DNA from: an uncultured Prevotellaceae bacterium | Lineage (GTDB): Bacteria; Bacteroidota; Bacteroidia; Bacteroidales; Bacteroidaceae | Assembly (NCBI GenBank): GCA_902800595.1 | Contig: CADCFA010000015.1 | Coordinates: 1 to 59,402 of the forward strand | Direction: 5' to 3' | DNA length: 59,402 nt | Shown: piece by piece, positions 36,344-44,466 of the stretch | How positions within the stretch are numbered: position 1 is the stretch's first letter | Layout of the letters: every line of letters begins with the position of its first letter | Made by a program: the position numbers and the translations under genes | Notes under the pieces: model-generated | Told to the model about the DNA's origin: nothing | The model's input: only the letters and a program-made list of their open reading frames with translations | Database searches by the model: none

Positions 36344-38467
36344 TTATTCCAAATATAGTTCACATCTCATACCCTCTTTAATGGCGGTACCGGCATAAAT
36401 GCTTTGTGATTTGACTTTACCTCGGCCATGGATTCTGGTTCTTACGCCACGTGACTCAAGCAGATAGACTGCGTCTCGAGCTCCCATGCCAATCACATCG
36501 GGTATGATGTTTTTGCTTGAATTGATTTTAGGAGCCACCATTTCATTTTTTATACCTAGGTCTTTTAAGACATAATTGGTTGCTGCAATGTTGCTACTTT
36601 TTACTTCAGGTACTAAGCGAGAAGTTGAGTCGCAGGCATCTTTGACGCTTCGTCTGAGGTTCTGTGCCATGACACCTTCTGCTATATGGTGAAAAACGAC
36701 ACCGCTCATACCGCCACCTGATGCCGGTAATCCTGATTTCTTGATGCAGACAATACAGGTGTAACGTGGATTATCTGCAGGGAAGAATCCTGCAAATGAC
36801 AACCAGTAACGAGTTGTACCAGAGTGATATCCGCCATATTGATCGGCAACCTGGGCTGTACCTGTCTTTCCTGCCACCTTGAATGACTTGGAACCGGCTT
36901 TTCGCCCTAATCCCTGACTGACAACGTGCTCCAAGATTGTCTGCATGGTCTTGATGGCCTGTGGCTTGGCAATGCGTTCCTTTAATACTACGGGCTCAAA
37001 TTCCCTTATAACCTCGCCGTCTTTCATGATCTGTTTAACGAATCGTGGTTGCATCATCTTACCATTGTTGGCAATCGCATTATAGAAGGTGACGGTATTA
37101 ATTGGCGCAATCTGAGTCTCATAACCAATGCTCATCCAAGGCAGAGTAGTCTTACTCCAATATTTCGTACGGTCGGTAGTCTTGGTATCTGGCATTCGGA
37201 TCATCGGGGGATGGTAACCAACGATAGGTATCTTTAAATCTTCGTGGATACCTATACGGTAGAGCCCCTCAACGTATTTCCTAGGGTTGTGACCATAATA
37301 TTTATCGATGAGGTAGCTGACACCGATGTTCGAGCTGACCTCCAAGGCGCGAGCCACATTAATCGTACCATAGCCGCCACGTCGCCAGTTGTGGTCCTTC
37401 ATCGGGCGGCCATGCATCTCCATCACACCGCAGCCGGTTGGAATGGTCATGGTGGTATCGATGGTGCCGTCATCAAGAGCAACGAGGAAGGAGGCTACTT
37501 TAAATACTGAGCCAGGTTCACAGCGATAGCTGACAGCATTATTCACCATCTCATGATATTCTCCATCTGCACCGCGAGTCATATTGACAATAGCTTTCAC
37601 GTCACCTGTCTTTACTTCCATCAGGATGACAACGCCCATTTCACCGTTAACTTGTGGGTCTTTCAACTCATCAATAAGGGCACGTTCTGCCAGATCCTGC
37701 ATACTGACATCAATAGTTGTGACGATATCGTAACCATTGATTGGTGTTTGTACAGGAATGTCCATGTATTTGTTGAGAACCTTACGGCGATGCATTATAC
37801 CATTGGTTCCACGCAGGATGGAATCGAAAGATAACTCTAAACCGTTCTTTGCACTATCCATTGCTCCAAACAAGGATCCGATAGTACGTTGGGCGAGCGT
37901 TCCAAAAGGATGATTACGTGAGTTGTATTCTTCCCAATGGAAGCCACCTTTATATATGGGCTCTCTGAAGATAGGCAACTTACGTACTTCACAGAATGTG
38001 TTATAGTCGATACGACGAGGCCAGATAGGCCAATGACGGGCTCCGACCTTGCCATTTTTCATAACCTTTCGCTTACCAGCCAATAAGTAGTCCTTAAAGT
38101 CAGCAGTAGTCCTGGATGGGAAAATCTGGTTCAGTTCATATGCAATGCTGTCTATCTTCTCTGCCCATATGGAATCACGCTTGAAAATACCGATGGAATC
38201 GTCTGTTCCGGCCTGGAAATCCATATAGATCTTATATTCAGGAAGACTACTTGCCATCAACTGACCATCGCAACTCAAGATATTTCCACGATTGGGCTTT
38301 ACACTTACGCTATCACGCTTCAGTCTTGAGGCCACCTGGGTCCAATAGTCTTTTTTAGCCGTCATGATATACATGGCTTTACCCACAATGGCAAAACCAA
38401 TGAATGTCAGCACTACTGCTATTGCAAAGTAGCGGGGCATGACCTTATCACTTTTGAATTTACTCAT
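36344..38467 (-). CDS. ftsI: FtsI-type penicillin-binding protein with PASTA domain
   Basis: This is the septal class B transpeptidase. The 707-residue protein has an N-terminal membrane anchor (about 13-33), a pedestal domain, and a transpeptidase domain with the active-site GSVFKVASF (SxxK), [10 protein letters not shown] (SxN) and [11 protein letters not shown] (KTG) motifs in order. A single PASTA domain (about 645-707, [20 protein letters not shown]) ends the protein. PASTA domains on division PBPs are usual in Bacteroidetes. It follows the ftsL-like gene by 8 nt and works with FtsW. Confidence 0.95.
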   Translation of the reverse strand: MSKFKSDKVMPRYFAIAVVLTFIGFAIVGKAMYIMTAKKDYWTQVASRLKRDSVSVKPNRGNILSCDGQLMASSLPEYKIYMDFQAGTDDSIGIFKRDSIWAEKIDSIAYELNQIFPSRTTADFKDYLLAGKRKVMKNGKVGARHWPIWPRRIDYNTFCEVRKLPIFREPIYKGGFHWEEYNSRNHPFGTLAQRTIGSLFGAMDSAKNGLELSFDSILRGTNGIMHRRKVLNKYMDIPVQTPINGYDIVTTIDVSMQDLAERALIDELKDPQVNGEMGVVILMEVKTGDVKAIVNMTRGADGEYHEMVNNAVSYRCEPGSVFKVASFLVALDDGTIDTTMTIPTGCGVMEMHGRPMKDHNWRRGGYGTINVARALEVSSNIGVSYLIDKYYGHNPRKYVEGLYRIGIHEDLKIPIVGYHPPMIRMPDTKTTDRTKYWSKTTLPWMSIGYETQIAPINTVTFYNAIANNGKMMQPRFVKQIMKDGEVIREFEPVVLKERIAKPQAIKTMQTILEHVVSQGLGRKAGSKSFKVAGKTGTAQVADQYGGYHSGTTRYWLSFAGFFPADNPRYTCIVCIKKSGLPASGGGMSGVVFHHIAEGVMAQNLRRSVKDACDSTSRLVPEVKSSNIAATNYVLKDLGIKNEMVAPKINSSKNIIPDVIGMGARDAVYLLESRGVRTRIHGRGKVKSQSIYAGTAIKEGMRCELYLE

Positions 38468-38475
38468 ACCTGATC

Positions 38476-38967
38476 TTATTCGGCTACATTAATAATATAA
38501 GGTGGCTGATCTGCAATGTGGAGCAGACTGTCCTTGTTCTGTTTAAGTGCATCGAGCACATGGCTCTCGCGGCATTTCTCTGTAAGAGTACTGGAACTGG
38601 ATAGTGCCTTGTATTTTGCATCAAGCAACTCCTTCTCCAACCTGTCAATTGTCAGCATGTCTTGTTGACATTGGTATCTGATGGCAACATAGACAATACA
38701 GAAGACTACCATTAGCACAAAGAGCCAGATTTGGCGACGAACCATGTCTGCTGTCAGGAAATCACCACCGAGGATTGTCCTTAGGCTCATAGAGGAATTT
38801 GGCTTGGGATCTTCCTCCTTTGCCTTCTCCTTGATTAGCTGTATGGTTTTCTTGGCCTGTTCCTTCATCTCGGCAGCCTCTTCTTTGAGGCTGACTTTCT
38901 CTTGATCAGCAGGTTCTTCCACCACTGTCTCTTGCATCTCCAATTCTATATCGTCTTTCTTCTTCAT
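38476..38967 (-). CDS. FtsL-like division protein
   Basis: The 163-residue protein has a long, acidic and lysine-rich cytoplasmic part (about 1-85, predicted coiled coil), one membrane segment (about 89-110, IWLFVLMVVFCIVYVAIRY) and a periplasmic coiled coil (about 112-150). Bacteroidetes carry such an extended FtsL-like protein between rsmH and ftsI. The call rests on position and topology, since FtsL sequences are poorly conserved. It lies 3 nt after rsmH. Confidence 0.82.
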   Translation of the reverse strand: MKKKDDIELEMQETVVEEPADQEKVSLKEEAAEMKEQAKKTIQLIKEKAKEEDPKPNSSMSLRTILGGDFLTADMVRRQIWLFVLMVVFCIVYVAIRYQCQQDMLTIDRLEKELLDAKYKALSSSSTLTEKCRESHVLDALKQNKDSLLHIADQPPYIINVAE

Positions 38968-38970
38968 AAA

Positions 38971-39891
38971 TCACATTTTGCTCTTTTCTGCTATACGCAG
39001 TTTAGCACTACGACTACGTGGGTTACACAACTGTTCTTCCTCGTTGGGTATAATTACCTTATTGCTGATTTGCCGGAAGGGGGCTTCTGTGCGCCCAAAG
39101 AAGTCTTGTTTGACTTTTCCTTCCACGTTGCCAGCCTTGATGATATTCTTCACGATACGATCCTCTAACGAATGATATGTGATAACAGAAAGTCTGCCAC
39201 CTCCTCGGAGGACTTCCTGTGCCCCGTAGAGCATCTCCTTTAAAGCTTCCATCTCTTGGTTGACTTCTATGCGGAGTGCCTGAAACAATTTTGCCGTCTC
39301 TTTTTTCACGCGTTCACGCATGAAAAGATTCTCAGTAATCTGCATGAGGTCGCCAGTAGTCTCAATGGCCTTCTCGCCTCTTGCTTTGATGATGGAAGTA
39401 GCAATCTTACGGGCATTCTTGAGCTCTCCATATATATAAAAGATATTTGCCAATTGCTCTTCATCATAAGTATTGAGTATTTCTGCTGCCGTCACACCAG
39501 AGCGTTTGTTCATGCGCATATCCAGAGGGGCATCGAAGCGAAACGAAAAACCTCTGGTTTCATCGTCAAAGTGATGGCTCGAAACACCAAGATCGGCCAA
39601 AAGCCCGTCAATCTGTTCTATACCATAGTAACGCATCCAGTTCCGAAGATATCTGAAATTACTTCTGACAAACGTGAATCTGTTATCGTTAAGTATATTC
39701 TTTTCCGCATCTTCATCCTGATCAAAGCTATACAGATGTCCGTTTTCACCTAAACGGCTCAGTATTTCCCGACTATGTCCGCCGCCTCCGAAAGTTACAT
39801 CAACATAAATACCGTCAGGTACTATATCGAGTCCATCGACACTCTCCTTAAGGAGGACAGGTACGTGGTATGTCTCTTCGTTCGATATCAT
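38971..39891 (-). CDS. rsmH: 16S rRNA (cytosine1402-N4)-methyltransferase RsmH
   Basis: RsmH (MraW) methylates N4 of C1402 in the 16S rRNA P site. The 306-residue protein has the SAM motif IYVDVTFGGGGHSREIL, LLADLGVSSHHFDDETRGFSFRFD with the conserved Asp, and GGRLSVITYHSLEDRIVK near the C-terminus. It is the second gene of the dcw cluster; its ATG overlaps the mraZ stop by 4 nt. Confidence 0.97.
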   Translation of the reverse strand: MISNEETYHVPVLLKESVDGLDIVPDGIYVDVTFGGGGHSREILSRLGENGHLYSFDQDEDAEKNILNDNRFTFVRSNFRYLRNWMRYYGIEQIDGLLADLGVSSHHFDDETRGFSFRFDAPLDMRMNKRSGVTAAEILNTYDEEQLANIFYIYGELKNARKIATSIIKARGEKAIETTGDLMQITENLFMRERVKKETAKLFQALRIEVNQEMEALKEMLYGAQEVLRGGGRLSVITYHSLEDRIVKNIIKAGNVEGKVKQDFFGRTEAPFRQISNKVIIPNEEEQLCNPRSRSAKLRIAEKSKM

Positions 39892-40343
39892 AGGGCGTTG
39901 TCGGTGTTCATAATTTGTTCAAACTCCACGGCAAAGTCTTCTTCTGACTTGAGTGTCAGCTCCAGATTCTGTGGTGCCCATATCTCGATAGTGTCGTCCA
40001 TACCGATAAACTGGATGTCTTGTTCGATATCTGCAGCTTTCAGTAGGCGTTTTGAAATGAGGAATCGTCCGTTGCCGTCGAGATTTACGACTTCTGCTTC
40101 AGACACAAATTGGCGAAACATTTGCTGATGAGTAGGCTTCCATGGGCGAAGCTGGTTCTTCAGTATGTCGAGACGCCCGTTCCATACGCTCTCAGGATAT
40201 AGTACCAGGCATTTTTGGAAGACATCTTTGCGCAGCACAAGATTTTCCTCGCCAGATGCTTGCAACATCTTGCGGAAAATCGCTGGTAGAAAGGCCCTTC
40301 CCTTTGCATCAGTCTTGGCTTCTATATTACCTAAAAAACGCAT
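39888..40343 (-). CDS. mraZ: Transcriptional regulator MraZ
   Basis: MraZ is a DNA-binding ring protein that controls the dcw operon, repressing its own promoter in E. coli. The 151-residue protein has two SpoVT-AbrB-like halves, each with a DxxxR motif: TDAKGRAFLP near 10-19 and LDGNGRFLIS near 87-96. The ATG at 40343 (MRFLGNIEAK) is chosen because the -7 box lies at 40373-40380; the longer frame would translate the operator region. It is the first gene of the cluster, coupled to rsmH by a 4-nt overlap. Confidence 0.96.
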   Translation of the reverse strand: MRFLGNIEAKTDAKGRAFLPAIFRKMLQASGEENLVLRKDVFQKCLVLYPESVWNGRLDILKNQLRPWKPTHQQMFRQFVSEAEVVNLDGNGRFLISKRLLKAADIEQDIQFIGMDDTIEIWAPQNLELTLKSEEDFAVEFEQIMNTDNAL

Positions 40344-40372
40344 ACGTACATCTTTAATATATAATTCGGTTA

Positions 40373-40380
40373 CAAAGATA
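40373..40380 (-). promoter_or_regulatory. -7 box of the dcw operon promoter
   Basis: CAAAGATA is TATCTTTG on the minus strand, 29 nt before the mraZ ATG. The MraZ-type repeats lie directly upstream. Confidence 0.8.
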
Positions 40381-40385
40381 GACAT

Positions 40386-40416
40386 TTTTCCCCACTTTTC
40401 GCCACATTTCCCCACA
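40386..40416 (-). promoter_or_regulatory. Three MraZ-type boxes at 10-bp spacing
   Basis: On the minus strand GTGGGGAAAT, GTGGCGAAAA and GTGGGGAAAA run head to tail; the GTGG cores fall at exact 10-bp steps (plus-strand CCCCAC/CGCCAC at 40390, 40400, 40410). Known MraZ operators are TGGG-type direct repeats with 5-nt spacers. They cover the -33 region of the mraZ promoter, consistent with autorepression. Confidence 0.85.
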
Positions 40417-40526
40417 TTTTTATAAATTTAACTATAATTTGCTGATTTAATTGGGCTTTGTGTATAAAAGACATTTAAAAAGAAAGATTTTTTCTGGTTT
40501 TTTGCTCAAATATAAAAGAAATGTGC

Positions 40527-40534
40527 TATTTTTG
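40527..40534 (+). promoter_or_regulatory. -7 box of glsA-glsB
   Basis: TATTTTTG followed by CACC, 27 nt before the glsA ATG; TTTG at 40501-40504 is a possible -33 box at slightly long spacing. Confidence 0.65.
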
Positions 40535-40561
40535 CACCTTGGTTAGTGTTTTGAAGAGAAT

Positions 40562-41389
40562 ATGGCAACTGTCACAGAGAAAACTATCGACATTGATAGC
40601 ATCCTGAAGGGAAAGATTGGCGCGAAAATGAAGTTCGTGCCAAAACCTTTGATTGGATGGCTGAAACGTATTGCCCATCAGGATGAGGTGAATGCTTTTC
40701 TTTGGGAAAGTCGTGGCAAGACTGGTGTTGAGTGGTTAGAGGCTTGCGTTAAGTATCTTGACATGACTTTAGAAGTGGAAGGAAAAGAAAATCTTCCTGA
40801 TCCCAATGATAATAAGCTCTATACGTTTGTTAGTAATCATCCTCTTGGCGGAGAAGATGGCGTGGCTTTAGGGGCAATTATCGGGCGGCATTATAATGGT
40901 CGCTTCCGTTATCTTGTCAATGATCTGTTGATGAATCTTCCTGGGCTTGCGCCAGTTTGTATCCCAATTAATAAGACAGGTCATCAAAGCAGGAATTTCC
41001 CGGCGATGGTGAAGGCTGGCTTTGAAAGCAATAATCACATGTTGATGTTCCCCGCTGGTCTGTGTTCACGTCGTCATAAAGGTGTTATTAGAGATATTGC
41101 TTGGTCAAAAACCTTTATCTCCAAGAGTGTAGAATACCAGCGTGATATAGTGCCTATCCATTTTAGCGGACAGAATTCAGACTTCTTTTATCGCCTTGCA
41201 AATTTCAGCGATAAGTGCCTGCCATTTAATTTGGCAATGCTTTTCCTTGTCGATGAAATGTATAAGAATGTGCATAAGGCTTTCCGAGTTACTATTGGGA
41301 AGCCCATCCCTTGGCAGACATTCGACAAAAGCAGAAGTCCGATAGAATGGGCACAATATGTAAAAGATCAAGTTTACTCACTCGAATAA
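40562..41389 (+). CDS. glsA: GlsA-type O-acyltransferase (glycine lipid synthesis)
   Basis: The 275-residue protein is a PlsC-like 1-acyl-glycerol-phosphate acyltransferase family member. In Bacteroides thetaiotaomicron its homologue GlsA adds the second fatty acid to N-acylglycine to form glycine lipids. The catalytic block is VSNHPLGGEDGVALG (about 89-103), an HPLGG-E-D variant of the HX4D motif, with the substrate motif MFPAGLCSRR near 161-170. The partner gene follows 42 nt downstream. It is divergent from the dcw operon and its promoter is about 110 bp from the MraZ boxes. Assignment rests on the pairing with the GNAT-like gene; an ornithine-lipid role is the main alternative. Confidence 0.82.
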   Translation: MATVTEKTIDIDSILKGKIGAKMKFVPKPLIGWLKRIAHQDEVNAFLWESRGKTGVEWLEACVKYLDMTLEVEGKENLPDPNDNKLYTFVSNHPLGGEDGVALGAIIGRHYNGRFRYLVNDLLMNLPGLAPVCIPINKTGHQSRNFPAMVKAGFESNNHMLMFPAGLCSRRHKGVIRDIAWSKTFISKSVEYQRDIVPIHFSGQNSDFFYRLANFSDKCLPFNLAMLFLVDEMYKNVHKAFRVTIGKPIPWQTFDKSRSPIEWAQYVKDQVYSLE

Positions 41390-41431
41390 TACGGAACTAA
41401 ATATATCTACACGAATTCAATAGACCAAACA

Positions 41432-42427
41432 ATGGAACAAGAGATCATCCAGCCAATCGACAAAGAAGTCTTAAAACGGGAACTTACTCCGGAACTTCAG
41501 CTTCGTATGACTAACAAGAGTCACAACGAGATTTATGTTATTACGGCGCATAACGCACCCAATGTTATGAAAGAGATTGGGCGTCTGCGTGAGATCGCTT
41601 TCCGTGAAGCAGGAGGCGGTACTGGCAAAGCGATGGATATCGATGAATTCGATACTTGTGAAAATTGCTACAAGCAACTTATTGTTTGGAACCCTGAGGC
41701 TGAAGAGATAATTGGCGGATATCGTTACCTTGAAGGTACAAGTTGGGAGATGGATGAGCATGGACAGCCTAAGCTCGCTACCAGTCATATGTTCCATTTT
41801 TCGGAGAAATTTCTGAAAGAGTATATGCCTTATACTATCGAGTTAGGTCGTTCGTTCGTGTCGTTACCTTATCAGAGTTCCCGTATGGGTGCTAAAAGTC
41901 TTTTTGCACTCGATAATCTTTGGGACGGACTGGGTGCACTGACGGTTATCAAGCCCAACGTGCGCTATTTCTTTGGCAAATTTACCATGTATCCCTCTTA
42001 TATTCGTCGTGGAAGAGACATGATTCTCTACTTCCTGCATAAGCATTTTGCTGATAGAGAGAACCTGATTGTGCCGATGAAACCGCTGGAAATTGAAGCC
42101 GATCCTAAAGAATTGGAGCAATTATTCTGCGAGAAGGAGTTCAAGAAAGACTATTTAATCCTGAATACCGAGATTCGTAAGTTGGGCTATAACATCCCAC
42201 CGCTGGTGAATGCATATATGAGTCTTTCCCCAACTATGAAGCTCTTTGGTACAGCTATTAACTATGGCTTCGGCGATGTGGAAGAGACGGGCATACTTAT
42301 TGCTATCGAGGAAATCTTCGAGCAGAAGCGGGTGCGCCATATTGATTCTTTTATAAAGGAGCATCCTGAAGCTTTGAGGATTACCAGTGGTGCTAACAAG
42401 GTCATCTATAAAGAAAAGAAAGACTAA
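41432..42427 (+). CDS. glsB: GlsB-type N-acyltransferase (OlsB-like GNAT family)
   Basis: The 331-residue protein matches the hemolysin/OlsB-like acyltransferase family, which in B. thetaiotaomicron (GlsB) transfers a 3-hydroxy fatty acid to glycine, the first step of glycine-lipid synthesis. The fold is seen in LREIAFREAGGGTGKAMDIDEFD (about 52-74), IIGGYRYLEG and TIELGRSFVSLPYQ (about 130-143). It is co-directional with glsA, 42 nt downstream. Its stop is 10 nt from the stop of the converging response regulator with no visible terminator. Confidence 0.84.
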   Translation: MEQEIIQPIDKEVLKRELTPELQLRMTNKSHNEIYVITAHNAPNVMKEIGRLREIAFREAGGGTGKAMDIDEFDTCENCYKQLIVWNPEAEEIIGGYRYLEGTSWEMDEHGQPKLATSHMFHFSEKFLKEYMPYTIELGRSFVSLPYQSSRMGAKSLFALDNLWDGLGALTVIKPNVRYFFGKFTMYPSYIRRGRDMILYFLHKHFADRENLIVPMKPLEIEADPKELEQLFCEKEFKKDYLILNTEIRKLGYNIPPLVNAYMSLSPTMKLFGTAINYGFGDVEETGILIAIEEIFEQKRVRHIDSFIKEHPEALRITSGANKVIYKEKKD

Positions 42428-42437
42428 AACAGCCCAT

Positions 42438-43136
42438 TTATTCGACGATAAGCTGAAGGCCTATGCCTCGCACGGTCTTCAGTTTAATCTTTGTTTCGTC
42501 AGCAAGGAGTTTACGTAGCTTGTTGACAAACACGTCGAGTGAACGTGATGCAAAATAGTCGTCTTCGGTATTCCAGAACCGACTGAGGATGGCTTCGCGA
42601 CGCACCACGTTGTTCTTATTCTCTGCCAGCAGTTGAAGAATTTGGGCTTCACGCTGGGTAATAGTCTGAGAAGCACCGGTTTCATCGTTACGTAGAGTAG
42701 CATGTTCGGCATCAAGAGTGTATTTGCCGAGTTTGTAGTGATTAGTCTCCTTTTGCGTTTTACCACCACCTCGCATCTTCATCAACGCTTGAATGTGTGC
42801 GTCGAGTTCCTCTGGTACGAATGGCTTCTTCACATAGTTGTTGATGCCCAAGCGATAACCAGCCTTTACATCGTTAGGCGAGGTAAGGGCAGAAGTGAAG
42901 ATGATGATGACATCTTGATCCGTCTCGCGGATACGCTCCACCATTTCAAAACCATTCATCACGGGCATATCGATGTCTGAGATAATGACATCGGGATTGA
43001 TCTCCTGCCATGCCTGCAGGCCTTCCTTGCCGTTGGAAGCAGTTGTCACTTCGTAACCGCCTATGATATCCTCCAGTCCTGTCTTCTCGATATATGCCAG
43101 CGAGGCATCGTCTTCCACAAGTAATAGCTTGATCAT
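42438..43136 (-). CDS. OmpR/PhoB-type response regulator
   Basis: The 232-residue protein has a receiver domain (about 1-120) with the acidic pocket LVEDDA, phospho-acceptor Asp in VIISDIDMP (about 54), Thr/Ser in IIFTSALT and Lys in YVKKPF. The winged-helix effector (about 133-232) contains REAQILQLLAENKNNVVRRE and SLDVFVNKLRKLL with the wing KTVRGIGLQL. Its start overlaps the kinase stop by 4 nt (ATGA), so the pair is coupled. Target genes are unknown. Confidence 0.96.
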   Translation of the reverse strand: MIKLLLVEDDASLAYIEKTGLEDIIGGYEVTTASNGKEGLQAWQEINPDVIISDIDMPVMNGFEMVERIRETDQDVIIIFTSALTSPNDVKAGYRLGINNYVKKPFVPEELDAHIQALMKMRGGGKTQKETNHYKLGKYTLDAEHATLRNDETGASQTITQREAQILQLLAENKNNVVRREAILSRFWNTEDDYFASRSLDVFVNKLRKLLADETKIKLKTVRGIGLQLIVE

Positions 43137-44404
43137 ACGTTCTTAGGTATAAATAAGGTGAATTCCGAATATTTATCTTTCTCGCTCGATACGGTGACCT
43201 TGCCTCCATGGGCCTGCATCACCTGATCCACGTAGTTCAGCCCCAAGCCAAAGCCTGACACGCCTCCCTTGCGGTTGTGCTCATGAACAGCTGCCCTACC
43301 AAACTTGTCGAAAATAATCAACTGGTCTTCCTTCGAGATGCCGATACCATTGTCGCGCACCTTCAGGAGTACATATTTGTCGCTGTTCTGAGAGGTGATA
43401 CTGATCTCAATCTGGTCTTTGGAATACTTGATGGCATTGTCGATCAGATTCGAGATGGCTTCAGTGAGATATTGCTCATCAGCCACCACATGTTTCTCCA
43501 GCAAATCTACGATGAAATCGATGTTTTTCTCCGATTTCGCCTTCGCTTTCTCCACGATGTCATCGACGACGATCTCCAGGTTTACCGTCTGTTTGTTCAG
43601 TATCAGTTTCTTGTTTTCCAGTTTCGAGATGGTGAGCAGCTTGTTTACCAGCGCCAACAGGTGCTCGGCCTCGCTCTCAATAATCGAGAAGTATTTCTCC
43701 TTGATCTCAGGTTTGTCGTCCACCTTGCCGCTGTGCAGGAACCTTGATCCCATGATGATGCTCGAAAGGGGTGACTTCATATCGTGAACCATCGCATAAG
43801 AGAAGTCGTTTCGAAGGTCAGCCATCAGTTTCTGTTCGTCGAGATAGCGCAACAGTCTCAGTAGGATAGCCCCAAACAGAATCAGGATGATGGCACTGGC
43901 CAGGAACAGCGGACTGAGTCTGCGAGCCAGTGTGGGGTAGGGATTATTGAGGGCCAGCTGTAGCCCCTTCGACTTATCGCGCCTGATGCTGAACACCCTG
44001 GTCTTCAGCGAGGTAGTGGTCAGCTGGTTATTGCTTTGCCTGAGTGTCTTCCCTTGATGATCCACCTCGAGGATGGTGAAGTTGCGGTCCAGATTGACCA
44101 CACTGAGCAGACTGTCAACAAAGAGGGCCAGTGTGTCGAGCGACACCTCTGAGTGGTATCTGCGACTCAGTACGTCGTTCGAGAGGTCACCACGCAACTC
44201 AGGCAGACTGAGCGTATCGCCCTTCGACACGATATCCGCCCTGTGATAACTCTCGTAGAACATGGCCCAAGGCAACTGATTACCAGCCTTTTCCGAGATA
44301 TCCCTCACTTCAGAGCGATATGTCATCCACATGTAGAGTCCCAATAGCAGCATCACAGCCACCATCGCCCCTACCGACACATATTTATACTTGTTTTTCT
44401 GCAT
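43133..44404 (-). CDS. Sensor histidine kinase
   Basis: The 423-residue protein has TM1 (about 7-28), a periplasmic region of about 120 residues, TM2 (about 160-182), a dimerisation/phospho-acceptor helix with AMVHDMKSPLSSII (His), and a HATPase domain with NLIDNAIKYS (N box), VRDNGIGIS (G1) and GFGLGLNYV (G2). The ATG at 44404 is preferred because the -7 box (44414-44421) overlaps the further-upstream TTG at 44416. This leaves 9 nt between box and ATG, so the message may have almost no leader. It lies downstream of the TonB receptor gene but has its own promoter. Confidence 0.95.
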   Translation of the reverse strand: MQKNKYKYVSVGAMVAVMLLLGLYMWMTYRSEVRDISEKAGNQLPWAMFYESYHRADIVSKGDTLSLPELRGDLSNDVLSRRYHSEVSLDTLALFVDSLLSVVNLDRNFTILEVDHQGKTLRQSNNQLTTTSLKTRVFSIRRDKSKGLQLALNNPYPTLARRLSPLFLASAIILILFGAILLRLLRYLDEQKLMADLRNDFSYAMVHDMKSPLSSIIMGSRFLHSGKVDDKPEIKEKYFSIIESEAEHLLALVNKLLTISKLENKKLILNKQTVNLEIVVDDIVEKAKAKSEKNIDFIVDLLEKHVVADEQYLTEAISNLIDNAIKYSKDQIEISITSQNSDKYVLLKVRDNGIGISKEDQLIIFDKFGRAAVHEHNRKGGVSGFGLGLNYVDQVMQAHGGKVTVSSEKDKYSEFTLFIPKNV

Positions 44405-44413
44405 AACCGACCG

Positions 44414-44421
44414 CAAAGATA
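44414..44421 (-). promoter_or_regulatory. -7 box of the kinase-regulator pair
   Basis: CAAAGATA is TATCTTTG on the minus strand, 9 nt from the ATG at 44404. It separates the two-component genes from the receptor operon upstream. Confidence 0.65.
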
Positions 44422-44466
44422 GTGCAAATCGGGATAATAAACAAAATAAATCGTGTTTTTATTTTC

